A program made the position numbers and the translations under genes. Below the pieces are notes generated by a model. It did no database searches. It had not been told where the DNA came from and saw nothing but the letters and a program-made list of their open reading frames with translations. From positions 248,001 to 312,000 of the forward strand of contig NZ_FPIY01000002.1 in NCBI RefSeq assembly GCF_900119145.1: a stretch of 64,000 nt of DNA. Direction: 5' to 3'. Shown piece by piece: positions 15,620 to 26,706 of this stretch (its first letter is position 1; each line of letters starts with the position of its first letter). Source of the stretch: Cellulophaga fucicola (GTDB lineage: Bacteria; Bacteroidota; Bacteroidia; Flavobacteriales; Flavobacteriaceae).

Positions 15620-17395
15620 TTACATACGTTCTGGTACTTCTATACCTAATAAAGCAAAAGCTGACTTTATAATCTCACCCACCTTTTTAGATAACTGTAC
15701 TCTAAATATTTTCTTTTGTAAATCTTCTTCAGGTAAAATTGGAACGTTTTGATAAAAAGAATTAAACTCTTTAACCAAATCATACGTGTAATTTGCTACT
15801 AAAGCTGGACTGTAATTTTGAGCAGCATTTTGTATTACAGAAGGAAACATTTGCATTTGCTTTAGCAACTCTTTTTCCTTTTCCTGTAATTCGTTTCCGT
15901 CTACCGCAACAGAGTAATCAAAATCCGATTTTCTTAAAATAGATTGTATTCTAGCATACGTATACTGTATAAAAGGACCTGTATTTCCTTGAAATTCTAC
16001 AGACTCTTCAGGATTAAACAAAATACGCTTTTTAGGATCTACTTTTAGTATGTAGTATTTTAAAGCTCCAAGACCTATAATTCTATATAACTCTTCTTTT
16101 TCTGTATCAGAATACCCCTCTAACTTTCCTAATTCCTCAGAAATGCTAGCAGCAGTAGCCGTCATATCTTTCATTAAATCATCTGCATCTACAACGGTAC
16201 CTTCTCTACTCTTCATTTTTCCACTAGGTAAATCTACCATACCGTAACTTAAATGGTAAAGCTGTTCTGCCCAAGTAAAACCTAATTTCTTTAGTATTAA
16301 AAACAATACATTAAAGTGGTAATCTTGCTCGTTACCTACCGTATAAACCATACCATTTACATCTGGATGATCTTTAACACGTTGTATAGCTGTACCAATA
16401 TCTTGCGTCATATAAACCGCTGTACCATCTGCACGTAGCACAATTTTCTCGTCTAAACCTTCATCAGATAAATCTATCCAAACACTGCCATCTTCTTTTC
16501 TAAAGAAAACACCTTTTTCTAAACCTTCATCTACAATGTTTTTACCTAAAAGATACGTCTCGCTCTCATAATAATATGTATCAAAATCTACACCTAAATT
16601 TTTATAAGTAACTTCAAAACCTTTATAAACCCACTGGTTCATTTTTTTCCAAAGTGCAACAACTTCTGCATCACCAGCCTCCCACTTACGTAACATTTCT
16701 TGAGCTTCAACTAAAATTGGCGCTTGCTTTTCGGCCTCTTTAGCATCTGTACCAGCTGCAATTAATTCTGCTATTTGTGCTTTGTATTCCTTATCAAACT
16801 TAACGTAGTAATTACCAACTAATTTATCACCCTTAAGACCAGTACTTTCTGGAGTCTCTCCGTTTCCAAAAAGTTTCCAAGCCAACATACTTTTACAAAT
16901 ATGTATACCACGGTCGTTAATAATCTGAGTTTTATATACTTTTTTACCAGAAGCCTTTATTATTTCTGCAACAGAGTAACCTAATAAATTATTTCTAATA
17001 TGGCCTAAATGCAATGGTTTATTTGTGTTAGGAGAAGAATATTCTACCATAACGGCATTAGCATCTACAGCAGCTATAGACCCGTAATTTTCTGTGTCTT
17101 TAATAGCATTAAAAAAGTTAAAGTAAAAAGCATCGCTAATTACAATATTTAAAAACCCTTTAACAACATTAAAGTTTTCTACTTCGGCTACGTTTTCTTT
17201 TAGGTAGCTACCTATTTGTTCTCCAATCTGTGCAGGATTCCCCTTTACAAAGCGCAGAATAGGAAAAACAACAACAGTTACATCACCTTCAAAATCTTTT
17301 CTTGTTGGCTGAAATTCTACAGTTGGCAATTCTATACTATAAATAGATAAAACTGCTTCTTTTACCTTTTGCGTTAACACTTCTTGGATATTCAT
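15620..17395 (-). CDS. argS: Arginyl-tRNA synthetase
   Basis: Class Ia synthetase that charges tRNA-Arg. At 591 residues it has the N-terminal Arg-tRNA-specific domain, the HIGH motif as HLGH (129-132 in NKPLHLGHIRNN), the KMSK-type loop as SGKMKSREG and the C-terminal DALR anticodon-binding domain. It sits in the minus-strand run after the two guanidino-group hydrolases, 58 bases from ctlX, so arginine use and arginine breakdown are neighbours. Confidence 0.98.
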   Translation of the reverse strand: MNIQEVLTQKVKEAVLSIYSIELPTVEFQPTRKDFEGDVTVVVFPILRFVKGNPAQIGEQIGSYLKENVAEVENFNVVKGFLNIVISDAFYFNFFNAIKDTENYGSIAAVDANAVMVEYSSPNTNKPLHLGHIRNNLLGYSVAEIIKASGKKVYKTQIINDRGIHICKSMLAWKLFGNGETPESTGLKGDKLVGNYYVKFDKEYKAQIAELIAAGTDAKEAEKQAPILVEAQEMLRKWEAGDAEVVALWKKMNQWVYKGFEVTYKNLGVDFDTYYYESETYLLGKNIVDEGLEKGVFFRKEDGSVWIDLSDEGLDEKIVLRADGTAVYMTQDIGTAIQRVKDHPDVNGMVYTVGNEQDYHFNVLFLILKKLGFTWAEQLYHLSYGMVDLPSGKMKSREGTVVDADDLMKDMTATAASISEELGKLEGYSDTEKEELYRIIGLGALKYYILKVDPKKRILFNPEESVEFQGNTGPFIQYTYARIQSILRKSDFDYSVAVDGNELQEKEKELLKQMQMFPSVIQNAAQNYSPALVANYTYDLVKEFNSFYQNVPILPEEDLQKKIFRVQLSKKVGEIIKSAFALLGIEVPERM

Positions 17396-17453
17396 TATAA
17401 ATTGTATTTAAGCCTGTAAAATTACGGCTTTTATCTTTTTACTTAGGTCGATT

Positions 17454-18386
17454 TTAGTTTGTTTTTGGCAAAAATACTTCTGCCATCATACATCTTGCAC
17501 TACCACCACCACAAGTTTCTATAGTTTCTAAAGAACTATGTATAATTTCTGATGATTTCTCTATAGTCGCAATTTGTTTATCTGTTAATCTATTATAAGC
17601 TGCAGAGCTCATTACCAAGTAACGTTTATTGTCTTGCCCCATTACCTGAAGCATATTACCTGCAAAAGAATGCATTTGCTCTTCCGTAATTTCTATAATT
17701 TCTTTACCGTCTTGCTTTAAGTTCTTTAGTACATTTTTACGTTCCTTTTTATCATCTATAGTATCTAAACATATAACAGAAAATTTTTCTGCTAAACACA
17801 TCATTACATTAGTATGGTAAATAGGTAAACGCTTATTTTCTACAGATTGGTATGCTGTAAAAACAACTGGTGTATACTCAAAATCTTCACAGAATTCAAT
17901 AAACAAATCCTCATCTGCTCTTACAGACAAGGCACAGTATGCTTTTTCATTTACTCTATCTAATAATATACTACCTGTACCTTCTAAAAATAATTTTTCA
18001 TCTTCTGCACTGGTATAATCTATAGTATGGTCTATAGAAAAACCTTGTTCTTCTAAAGTCTCTAAAATATCTTCTCTACGTTCATTTCTTCTGTTCTCTG
18101 CATACATAGGGTACAAACCTACAGTACCGTTGCTATGAAAAGAAACCCAATTATTAGGAAAAATAGAATCTGGAGTATCTGGACTTTTTGTGTCATCTAC
18201 AACAATTACGTTTACACCTTTGGCGCGTAATACATTTACAAAAGCGTCAAACTCAGCTTGCGCTTTTGTGTTTATTTCAGCATTTTTAATGTCAAGATCT
18301 TCTTGAAAATAATTGTTAACCGCAGTTTGTTCGTTTTTACGAAAACCAACCGGTCTTATCATTAAAATTGTATTGGTAACTTGCAT
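17454..18386 (-). CDS. ctlX: Citrulline-utilisation hydrolase CtlX
   Basis: A 310-residue member of the guanidino-group-modifying superfamily (arginine deiminase / DDAH fold). Visible active-site pieces: FPNNWVSFH (76-84), the acidic LEGTGS segment (134-139), His191 in HTNVMM and the C-terminal GGGSARCM loop with catalytic Cys299. CtlX proteins hydrolyse citrulline to ornithine. It is only 17 bases downstream of a second superfamily member, so the pair could run arginine to citrulline to ornithine. The family name is from memory of homologues and fits start and length. Confidence 0.88.
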   Translation of the reverse strand: MQVTNTILMIRPVGFRKNEQTAVNNYFQEDLDIKNAEINTKAQAEFDAFVNVLRAKGVNVIVVDDTKSPDTPDSIFPNNWVSFHSNGTVGLYPMYAENRRNERREDILETLEEQGFSIDHTIDYTSAEDEKLFLEGTGSILLDRVNEKAYCALSVRADEDLFIEFCEDFEYTPVVFTAYQSVENKRLPIYHTNVMMCLAEKFSVICLDTIDDKKERKNVLKNLKQDGKEIIEITEEQMHSFAGNMLQVMGQDNKRYLVMSSAAYNRLTDKQIATIEKSSEIIHSSLETIETCGGGSARCMMAEVFLPKTN

Positions 18387-18403
18387 AGTAATTCTTAATT
18401 ATA

Positions 18404-19315
18404 TTATTCTCTTAATAATGGTAATGTGCTACAACGTAACAAACCTTCTTGTTTAGAAATCTCTGCATATGGCACTTCTTCTACCGTAAAACCTTGTTCT
18501 CTAAGCCAATTATTTAATCTTGTAAAGTTTTTTTCTGATACAATAACATCTTCTGAAATTGAAAACACATTACTAAACATCTGATACATTTCGTCGCTAG
18601 TAATCTCAAAAACATTTTCTTTTCCAAAAAAGTCTACCAACCATTGGTACTCTTCTTCTACTAAAAATCCGTTTTTATGAAGAATAGCCTTGTCTTTACC
18701 TATAGGCTGAAAACAACAATCTAAATGCAATGCATTTTCTCTTGCATTAGTAGACTTACGTAACTCAAAAGACTTTACTATTTTATTCGGAAAAAGTTTA
18801 GTGATATAATCTACAGCCAATTTGTTAGTTCTGGCTGTTATATGGTGAGAATAATTCTCTGCTGTATATGTACCAATAAAGATATGATTGTTCCAAGGCA
18901 TAACATCACCACCTTCTATATGTGCTTCTTCAGGAAGTTCTATAACCTTATCCGGATTAATCTGATCTACTATGTACTGTATTGCTAAATATTCTTCTTC
19001 TCTATCTGGTAAAATATTAGCTCTAAAAAAAACATCGTCTATAACAAAAGCTATATCTCTAGAAAAAATCTGATTACAATCTTTAAGCAACTTAGGTCTT
19101 AAAACCTGTACATCGTACTTTTTTAAAACAGCTTCAAAGGCGCTCATTTCTTCTACCATTTCTTTTTCTAACGGATATGTACCAGCTAAAATATATTCTA
19201 AAGATTTAGGATCGTAAGCGTCTTCTGGTTTTGGAGTTGGACCACAACTTTCTGCTGTACCCAAAACAACTGTTTTTAATCTAGAAGTTTCGTTTTTCAC
19301 ATTTATTTGAAGCAT
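18404..19315 (-). CDS. Arginine deiminase / DDAH-like amidinohydrolase
   Basis: A 303-residue guanidino-modifying enzyme. SRD (85-87), EGGD (134-137), HLD (197-199) and the C-terminal LLRCS with Cys295 give the Cys-His-Glu/Asp catalytic set. The reaction is hydrolysis of a guanidino group, most simply arginine to citrulline and ammonia, although methylarginine or an amidinotransferase reaction cannot be excluded. It is the first gene of a likely operon with ctlX. The -7 region is weak (CATATTTG on the minus strand near 19331-19338). Confidence 0.85.
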   Translation of the reverse strand: MLQINVKNETSRLKTVVLGTAESCGPTPKPEDAYDPKSLEYILAGTYPLEKEMVEEMSAFEAVLKKYDVQVLRPKLLKDCNQIFSRDIAFVIDDVFFRANILPDREEEYLAIQYIVDQINPDKVIELPEEAHIEGGDVMPWNNHIFIGTYTAENYSHHITARTNKLAVDYITKLFPNKIVKSFELRKSTNARENALHLDCCFQPIGKDKAILHKNGFLVEEEYQWLVDFFGKENVFEITSDEMYQMFSNVFSISEDVIVSEKNFTRLNNWLREQGFTVEEVPYAEISKQEGLLRCSTLPLLRE

Positions 19316-19380
19316 AAACTAATTTTATTGCAAATATGGCAAGTATTTCTCTAACTTAAAATAAGAATCTGTAAAATAAT

Positions 19381-19408
19381 AAAGCCTTTTTGCAGAAACA
19401 AAAAGGCT
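19381..19408 (-). terminator. Terminator after gltA
   Basis: An 11-bp stem (19381-19391 with 19398-19408) with loop CAGAAA leads into a T-rich stretch on the minus strand, 23 bases past the citrate synthase stop. Confidence 0.85.
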
Positions 19409-19431
19409 TTAAAAATATATTTGTATTGTTT

Positions 19432-20715
19432 TTATCTTTTGTTAACTTCAACAAAAGGTCTAAGGTTTTCACCTACGTAAACTTGTCTTGGTCTACCTAT
19501 TGGCTCGCCATTTAATCTCATTTCTCTCCATTGAGCAATCCAACCTGGTAATCTACCTAATGCAAACATAACTGTAAACATTTCTGTAGGTATACCTAAA
19601 GCTCTGTAAATAATCCCTGAGTAGAAATCTACATTAGGATATAATTTACGATCTACAAAGTAAGGGTCTTCTAAAGCTTCTTTTTCTAAACCTTTAGCAA
19701 TTGCTAAAATAGGATCATCAATACCTAAATCGTTTAAAACTTCATCCGCAGCTACTTTAATAATCTTAGCTCTAGGATCAAAGTTTTTATAAACTCTATG
19801 TCCAAAGCCCATTAATCTAAACGGATCATTTTTATCTTTTGCTTTAGCCATATACTTTTTAGTGTCACCACCATCAGCCTCAATAGCCTCTAACATTTCT
19901 AATACAGCTTGATTAGCACCACCGTGTAATGGACCCCATAGTGCAGAAATACCTGCAGATAATGAAGCAAATAAACCTGCGTGAGAAGAACCTACAATTC
20001 TTACAGTAGATGTAGAACAGTTTTGCTCATGGTCTGCATGTAAAATTAATAGCTTATCTAAAGCATCTATTATAATCTTGTTACATTTATACTCTTCACT
20101 AGGTCTTTTAAACATCATTTTATGAATGTTCTCTACATAACCTAAAGAATCATCTCCATAATCTAAAGGAAGACCTTTCTTCTTTCTTAAAGTCCAAGCA
20201 ACTAATACTGGGAATTTTGCTAAGATTCTCACGATTGCATGGTACATATCGCTTTCTGAAGAAACATTTACAGAAGATGGATTAAATGCTATTAATGCAT
20301 TTGTTAAAGAAGATAACACGCCCATTGGGTGTGCCGACTTAGGAAAACCATCTAAAATCTTCTTCATCTCCTCATCTACATGAGATTCTTTTTTTATATC
20401 TGAATGAAATTTTGCTAACTGTTCATCATTTGGAAGTTCTCCAAAGATTAATAAGTATGCCACTTCTAAGAAATCAGCTTTTTCAGCTAATTCTTCAATA
20501 GAGTAGCCACGGTATCTTAAAATACCTTTTTCTCCATCTAAAAATGTTATGGCACTTTCACAAGAACCTGTATTTTTAAATCCTGGATCTATTGTTGTTA
20601 AACCGGTTGCAGAACGTAATGTTTTTATATCTATGGCCTGTTCTTTCTCTGTGCCCTCTACTACTGGGAAATCGTATTTATTTCCGTTAAATTCTAAAGT
20701 AACTTTATCTGACAT
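19432..20715 (-). CDS. gltA: Citrate synthase
   Basis: Condenses acetyl-CoA and oxaloacetate in the TCA cycle. The 427-residue length is that of the type II (hexameric, Gram-negative) enzyme. Catalytic regions are visible: LHADHEQNCSTSTVR, GPLHGGANQAV with a catalytic His, and GFGHRVYKNFDPRA with a His and Asp. The N-terminal beta-rich region found in the NADH-sensitive form is present. The gene stands alone between a terminator and a 238-base spacer. Confidence 0.98.
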   Translation of the reverse strand: MSDKVTLEFNGNKYDFPVVEGTEKEQAIDIKTLRSATGLTTIDPGFKNTGSCESAITFLDGEKGILRYRGYSIEELAEKADFLEVAYLLIFGELPNDEQLAKFHSDIKKESHVDEEMKKILDGFPKSAHPMGVLSSLTNALIAFNPSSVNVSSESDMYHAIVRILAKFPVLVAWTLRKKKGLPLDYGDDSLGYVENIHKMMFKRPSEEYKCNKIIIDALDKLLILHADHEQNCSTSTVRIVGSSHAGLFASLSAGISALWGPLHGGANQAVLEMLEAIEADGGDTKKYMAKAKDKNDPFRLMGFGHRVYKNFDPRAKIIKVAADEVLNDLGIDDPILAIAKGLEKEALEDPYFVDRKLYPNVDFYSGIIYRALGIPTEMFTVMFALGRLPGWIAQWREMRLNGEPIGRPRQVYVGENLRPFVEVNKR

Positions 20716-20905
20716 TGGTATAATTTACTAATATTATTAATCTAATTGTAAATTTAAGAAAAAGACACTAGTTTATCAATTAGTTATCACTATTTATAGT
20801 TTTAATAACACTTATTTTCGGCAAAAGATATGCTGCAGATTGTGTTTAGCATAAAAAAGGAATTAATAGCACTCTATTTTTTATAGTATTAGTAATAATA
20901 ACAAA

Positions 20906-20932
20906 AAAACCGCTCTATAATAGAGCGGTTTT
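20906..20932 (-). terminator. Terminator after eno
   Basis: A perfect 12-bp stem (20906-20917 with 20921-20932) with a TAA loop ends in a T-run on the minus strand, 22 bases past the enolase stop. Confidence 0.93.
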
Positions 20933-20953
20933 GATAATAAGAAAGTAGTATTC

Positions 20954-22261
<1,308 letters not shown>

Positions 22262-22376
22262 TTAGGTTGATATAATCTAATTGTAAATATACAAAAGCCA
22301 TACTGTTTCTGTGGTCTTTACAAGATAACTACATCAAGAATTAACTATAATTTAAACGAAAACGATATCGTATTAT

Positions 22377-23489
22377 TTAGTTCTGATTGTTTTTTATTAA
22401 TTCAAAAAAATTGTCAAACAAATAATTAGAATCGTTTGGCCCTGGACTAGCTTCAGGATGATACTGAACAGAAAATACATTTTTATTTTTCATTTTAATA
22501 CCAGCTACAGTGTGGTCATTAAGATGCGTATGTGTAATTTCTAGCTCGCTATTAGCTTCAGTTTCCTCTCTATTAATTGCAAAACCGTGATTTTGAGACG
22601 TAATTTCACCTTTACCAGTAGTAATGTTCATAACAGGGTGATTAATTCCTCTATGACCATTATGCATTTTATAAGTAGATATTCCGTTTGCCAATGCAAT
22701 AACTTGATGACCCAAACAAATACCGAACAATGTATTATTATTCGCTATAATATCTTTTGCTGTCTGTATTGCATCTGTTAAGGGTTCTGGATCACCAGGT
22801 CCATTAGAAATAAAATACCCATCAGGATTAAAAGCCTTTAGATCTTCATAAGAAGCATTATATGGAAAAACCTTAATGTATGCATCTCTTTTAGCTAAGT
22901 TTCTAAGTATATTCTTCTTAATACCTATGTCTAAAGCTGCTATCTTGTAAGTTGCATTTTCATCACCATAGAAATATGGCTCCTTAGTAGAAACCTTAGA
23001 AGACAACTCTAAGCCTTCCATACTAGGTATTTTAGCTAATTGCTCTTTTAAATTTTCAATATTATCAACTTCAGTAGTTATAACAGCATTCATAGAACCA
23101 TTATCTCTAATATAGCTTACTAGGGCTCTAGTATCAACATCAGATATAGCAAAAAGATTACTATCATTTAAAAATTCTTGTAAACTAGCATCAGCATCAA
23201 CTCTAGAATAGTCATAACTGAAGTTTTTACAAATAAGACCAGAAATCTTAACAGAATTAGACTCTACTTCTTCTTTGTTAGTACCATAATTACCAATATG
23301 AGCATTGGTGGTTACCATTAGTTGTCCAAAATAAGATGGGTCTGTAAATATTTCTTGATAACCTGTCATACCAGTATTAAAACATACTTCTCCAAATGCA
23401 GTACCTGTTGCATCGCCTACAGCTTTACCGTGGAAAATTGTACCATCTGCCAATAGTATTAGCGCTTTTCTTTTTGTTTGATATTTCAC
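22377..23489 (-). CDS. carA: Carbamoyl-phosphate synthase small subunit
   Basis: The glutaminase subunit that feeds ammonia to CarB for arginine and pyrimidine synthesis. The 370-residue protein has the N-terminal CPSase domain and a class I glutamine amidotransferase domain with catalytic Cys in FGICLGHQV and His/Glu in QYHPEASPGP. The start codon is GTG (23489); no ATG gives a complete N-terminus. carB is not in this window, so the subunits are encoded apart. Arginine deiminase-type genes lie a few kb downstream but no operon link is evident. Confidence 0.97.
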   Translation of the reverse strand: MKYQTKRKALILLADGTIFHGKAVGDATGTAFGEVCFNTGMTGYQEIFTDPSYFGQLMVTTNAHIGNYGTNKEEVESNSVKISGLICKNFSYDYSRVDADASLQEFLNDSNLFAISDVDTRALVSYIRDNGSMNAVITTEVDNIENLKEQLAKIPSMEGLELSSKVSTKEPYFYGDENATYKIAALDIGIKKNILRNLAKRDAYIKVFPYNASYEDLKAFNPDGYFISNGPGDPEPLTDAIQTAKDIIANNNTLFGICLGHQVIALANGISTYKMHNGHRGINHPVMNITTGKGEITSQNHGFAINREETEANSELEITHTHLNDHTVAGIKMKNKNVFSVQYHPEASPGPNDSNYLFDNFFELIKNNQN

Positions 23490-23524
23490 CCTATAAAAAT
23501 TTAATCCTTATTATTTCTACTCTA

Positions 23525-23532
23525 CAAATTTA
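23525..23532 (-). promoter_or_regulatory. -7 box of carA
   Basis: TAAATTTG on the minus strand, 35 bases before the carA GTG and directly after the rplQ terminator. No convincing -33 box; the spacing would place it in the terminator stem. Confidence 0.5.
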
Positions 23533-23540
23533 ACACAAAA

Positions 23541-23571
23541 AAAAGGGACAGACTATAAGTCTATCCCTTTT
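23541..23571 (-). terminator. Terminator of the ribosomal superoperon
   Basis: A 14-bp stem (23541-23554 with 23558-23571) has one position that is a U-G wobble in the minus-strand RNA. It has a three-base loop and then eight U. It lies 28 bases past rplQ and ends the ribosomal transcript. Confidence 0.93.
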
Positions 23572-23599
23572 GAATATTTAAAAAAATAAAATCATTATT

Positions 23600-24088
23600 T
23601 TATTCTTCTGAATCATCTGATTTTGTTTCTGTAACTGGCGCTACTGCCTTCTTACTTCTACCTCTTCTAGATTTCTTCTTTTCTACTGGCTTACCAACAG
23701 TGTAGATTTCATTAAAATCTACTAATTCTATTAGAGCCATATCAGCATTATCACCTAATCTGTTACCAAGCTTAATAATTCTTGTATAACCACCTGGTCT
23801 ATCTCCTATTTTAGAAGAAACTTCACCAAATAAGGTTGTAACTGCGTACTTATCTCTTAAGTTTTTAAACACTATACGTCTGTTGTGAGTTCCTTTCTCT
23901 ACAGACTGATTGTTTTCTGCCTTTGATTTTGTAATTAAAGGCTCTACAAATTGTTTTAAAGCTTTTGCTTTAGCAACAGTAGTGTTAATTCTTTTGTGCT
24001 CAATTAAAGAACAAGCCATATTTGCTAACATAGCTTTTCTATGCGCAGCTTTTCTTCCTAAATGATTAACTTTTTTACCGTGTCTCAT
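23600..24088 (-). CDS. rplQ: 50S ribosomal protein L17
   Basis: Last gene of the ribosomal superoperon. L17 lies near the exit tunnel of the large subunit. The 162-residue product starts with the conserved [20 protein letters not shown] and keeps the family core to about residue 120. The last 30 or so residues form an extension, first basic ([11 protein letters not shown]) then acidic (DDSEE), typical of longer Bacteroidota L17. It follows rpoA by 37 bases, the usual end of an alpha operon. Confidence 0.98.
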   Translation of the reverse strand: MRHGKKVNHLGRKAAHRKAMLANMACSLIEHKRINTTVAKAKALKQFVEPLITKSKAENNQSVEKGTHNRRIVFKNLRDKYAVTTLFGEVSSKIGDRPGGYTRIIKLGNRLGDNADMALIELVDFNEIYTVGKPVEKKKSRRGRSKKAVAPVTETKSDDSEE

Positions 24089-24125
24089 TGTAATATCTTA
24101 TATATTTCCTTTAATGGAAATAAAA

Positions 24126-25118
24126 TTAATCTTTATCCAATTTATATTTTGATAAGTCCATTCCAAAACTTAACCCTTTATTAATCACTAACTCTTCTAA
24201 TTCAGTTAATGACTTTTTACCGAAGTTTCTAAACTTCATAAGGTCGTTTTTATTGAAAGAAACTAAATCTCCTAATGTATCTACTTCTGCTGCTTTCAAA
24301 CAATTTAGAGCACGAACCGAAAGATCCATATCTACTAATTTAGTTTTTAACAACTGACGCATGTGTAATGATTCCTCATCATATGTTTCTGTCTGAGCTA
24401 TTTCATCAGCTTCTAACGTAATACGCTCATCAGAGAATAACATAAAGTGATGAATTAAAACCTTTGCAGCTTCTGTTAAAGCATCTTTAGGATTTATTGA
24501 TCCATCGCTACTGATTTCAAAAACTAATTTTTCATAATCAGTTTTTTGCTCAACACGATAGTTCTCAATACTATACTTTACATTCTTAATAGGTGTAAAG
24601 ATAGAATCAATTGGAATAGTTCCTATTGCAGCACCAGGCTTTTTATTCTCTTCTGCTGGTACGTATCCTCTTCCTTTTTCAATAACAATTTCCATATTAA
24701 TGCTAACTTTAGCATCCATATTACAAATTACTAAATCAGGATTTAATACTTGGTACCCAGAAATAAATTTCTGAAAATCACCCGCAGTTAACTGATTTTT
24801 TCCACTTACAGAAATTGAAACTGTTTCAGTCTCTACATCTTCTATTTGTCTCTTAAAACGAACTTGTTTTAAGTTCAAAATCATTTCTGTAACGTCTTCA
24901 ACAACACCTGGAATAACAGAGAACTCATGTTCTACTTTATCCATTCTTACAGAAGTGATAGCAAAACCTTCTAAAGCAGAAAGTAATACTCTTCTTAATG
25001 CGTTTCCAACAGTCAATCCATAACCAGGCTCTAAAGGACGGAATTCAAATTTCCCTTCAAAATCGGTAGAATCGATCATTATAACTTTATCGGGCTTCTG
25101 AAAATTTAATAATGCCAT
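24126..25118 (-). CDS. rpoA: RNA polymerase alpha subunit
   Basis: Scaffold for RNA polymerase assembly. The 330-residue protein has the N-terminal dimerisation domain ([20 protein letters not shown]) and a C-terminal domain (about 260-325) with [20 protein letters not shown] and [14 protein letters not shown], the DNA- and activator-contacting part. Its place between rpsD and rplQ ties polymerase output to ribosome synthesis. Confidence 0.99.
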   Translation of the reverse strand: MALLNFQKPDKVIMIDSTDFEGKFEFRPLEPGYGLTVGNALRRVLLSALEGFAITSVRMDKVEHEFSVIPGVVEDVTEMILNLKQVRFKRQIEDVETETVSISVSGKNQLTAGDFQKFISGYQVLNPDLVICNMDAKVSINMEIVIEKGRGYVPAEENKKPGAAIGTIPIDSIFTPIKNVKYSIENYRVEQKTDYEKLVFEISSDGSINPKDALTEAAKVLIHHFMLFSDERITLEADEIAQTETYDEESLHMRQLLKTKLVDMDLSVRALNCLKAAEVDTLGDLVSFNKNDLMKFRNFGKKSLTELEELVINKGLSFGMDLSKYKLDKD

Positions 25119-25134
25119 AGTTGAATCAGGTTGT

Positions 25135-25740
25135 TTATTTAGAGTATAACTCGACGATTAGTTGTTCTTTGATGTTTTCTGGAATCTGAACTCTTTCAGG
25201 GATAGATACGTAAGTACCTTCACTCTTCTCAGTATTCCAAGTTATCCACTCATAAACACGGCTATTTGCAGCCAATGAATCTTGTATAGCAGATAATGAT
25301 TTTGATTTTTCTCTAACACCAACAACATCTCCTGGTTTTAAAGAATAAGATGGTATGTTTACCAAATTACCGTTTACTGTAATGTGACGGTGAGAAACTA
25401 ATTGTCTTGCTCCTCTTCTTGAGTTAGAAACACCCATTCTGTAAACAACGTTATCTAAACGAGATTCACATAATTGAAGTAATACTTCACCAGTAACTCC
25501 TTTACTACTATTTGCTTTAGCAAATAGGTTTCTAAATTGTTTTTCTAAAATTCCGTAAGAATATTTAGCTTTTTGCTTTTCCATTAACTGGATCGCATAT
25601 TCAGATTTTTTACCACGACGTCTATTGTTACCGTGTTGTCCTGGAGGGTAATTCTTTTTTTCAAAAGACTTATCTTCTCCAAATATCGCTTCTCCGAATT
25701 TACGTGCGATCTTAGTTTTAGGTCCTGTATATCTTGCCAT
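25135..25740 (-). CDS. rpsD: 30S ribosomal protein S4
   Basis: Primary 16S rRNA binder that nucleates small-subunit assembly. The 201-residue protein carries the S4 RNA-binding domain ([20 protein letters not shown], then [13 protein letters not shown]). The N-terminal region lacks the Cys cluster of zinc-type S4. In other bacteria S4 represses its own operon; here the 97-base spacer just upstream contains a plausible RNA structure that could be its target (inference). Confidence 0.98.
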   Translation of the reverse strand: MARYTGPKTKIARKFGEAIFGEDKSFEKKNYPPGQHGNNRRRGKKSEYAIQLMEKQKAKYSYGILEKQFRNLFAKANSSKGVTGEVLLQLCESRLDNVVYRMGVSNSRRGARQLVSHRHITVNGNLVNIPSYSLKPGDVVGVREKSKSLSAIQDSLAANSRVYEWITWNTEKSEGTYVSIPERVQIPENIKEQLIVELYSK

Positions 25741-25837
25741 TTTCTAAAATTTTGAAAGTGAGACTATGAATTAAGGCTTATCCTTCGATAATCGTAATTA
25801 CACTTTCTGTGAAATGCCCATTGGGCTATTAAATTAA
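25741..25837 (-). promoter_or_regulatory. Structured spacer upstream of rpsD, possible S4 leader
   Basis: Two complementary arms GAAAGTG (25754-25760) and CACTTTC (25801-25807) enclose a tetraloop hairpin (25778-25782 with 25787-25791). The gap is long for this operon, where most genes are 1-20 bases apart. There is no T-run, so if it regulates it would act on translation or by binding S4. I cannot fold it computationally. Confidence 0.35.
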
Positions 25838-26230
25838 TTAAACTCTTCTTCTTTTTGGAGGTCTACAACCATTGTGTGGTAATGGAGTAACATCAATAAT
25901 CTCTGTTACTTCAATTCCTGAATTGTGGATTGCACGAATAGCAGATTCTCTACCATTACCTGGGCCTTTAACGTAAACTTTTACTTTTCTAAGACCAGCT
26001 TCATGTGCAACTTTAGCACAATCTTCTGATGCTACTTGCGCAGCATAAGGAGTATTCTTCTTAGATCCTCTGAAACCCATTTTACCGGCAGATGACCAAG
26101 AGATTACGTCTCCTTTTTTATTTGTCAAAGAAATAATGATGTTGTTAAAAGATGCAGTCACGTGAGCTTCCCCAACTGACTCAACTATAACTTTACGTTT
26201 TTTAGCTGTTTTTGTATTTGACTTTGCCAT
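25838..26230 (-). CDS. rpsK: 30S ribosomal protein S11
   Basis: Platform protein of the small subunit that contacts the 16S rRNA near the E-site mRNA. The 130-residue product carries the core [20 protein letters not shown] and the C-terminal signature [18 protein letters not shown]. It is separated from rpsM by a 99-base structured spacer, a break from the tight packing of its neighbours. Confidence 0.99.
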   Translation of the reverse strand: MAKSNTKTAKKRKVIVESVGEAHVTASFNNIIISLTNKKGDVISWSSAGKMGFRGSKKNTPYAAQVASEDCAKVAHEAGLRKVKVYVKGPGNGRESAIRAIHNSGIEVTEIIDVTPLPHNGCRPPKRRRV

Positions 26231-26329
26231 ATTTTTCTAGTTTTTAGTTGTTAGTTGTTAGTATTAGAATCCTAAACTTTTACATTTCAAGCAGACTCAA
26301 TCCAACTTCTAAATACTAATGACTTTTAA
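26231..26329 (-). promoter_or_regulatory. Structured spacer between rpsM and rpsK
   Basis: Inverted arms at 26258-26269 and 26307-26319 form a 12-bp stem with one bulged base, enclosing a loop of 37 bases. A run of TTAGTTGT repeats lies between the stem and the rpsK start. This could be a translational operator within the alpha operon, or simply a messenger stability element. Confidence 0.35.
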
Positions 26330-26704
26330 TTATTTAGTTGCTTTTTTCTTGTTAGCAACAGTTTTTCTTTTACCTTTTCTAGTTCTAGAGTTATTCTTAG
26401 TTCTTTGACCTCTTAATGGTAAGCCAGATCTATGACGAATTCCTCTGTAACATCCTATATCCATTAAGCGCTTAATGCTTAACTGAATTTCTGAACGTAA
26501 CTCACCTTCAATTGTAAACTCAGATACTGCATCACGAATACGACCTATTTCGTCATCATTCCAATCTGATACTTTTGTATCCTCACTAACTTGGGCTTTA
26601 GCTAAAATCTCTTTAGCTCTACTTCTACCTAAACCAAATATATAGGTTAAAGCGATAACTCCTCTTTTCTGTTTTGGTATATCTACACCTGCAATTCTTG
26701 CCAT
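26330..26704 (-). CDS. rpsM: 30S ribosomal protein S13
   Basis: Head protein of the small subunit that contacts P-site tRNA and forms intersubunit bridges. The 124-residue product begins [20 protein letters not shown] and contains the helix-turn-helix region and the conserved [20 protein letters not shown] near the C-terminus. It starts 2 bases after the rpmJ stop. Confidence 0.99.
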   Translation of the reverse strand: MARIAGVDIPKQKRGVIALTYIFGLGRSRAKEILAKAQVSEDTKVSDWNDDEIGRIRDAVSEFTIEGELRSEIQLSIKRLMDIGCYRGIRHRSGLPLRGQRTKNNSRTRKGKRKTVANKKKATK

Positions 26705-26706
26705 AA

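Noticed and set aside
20716-20953. A clear gltA promoter in the gltA-eno spacer
   Set aside because: The nearest -7-like sequence (ATCTTTTG on the minus strand near 20822-20829) lacks the first T and a -33 partner, so it was not listed as a feature. The only firm element in the spacer is the eno terminator.
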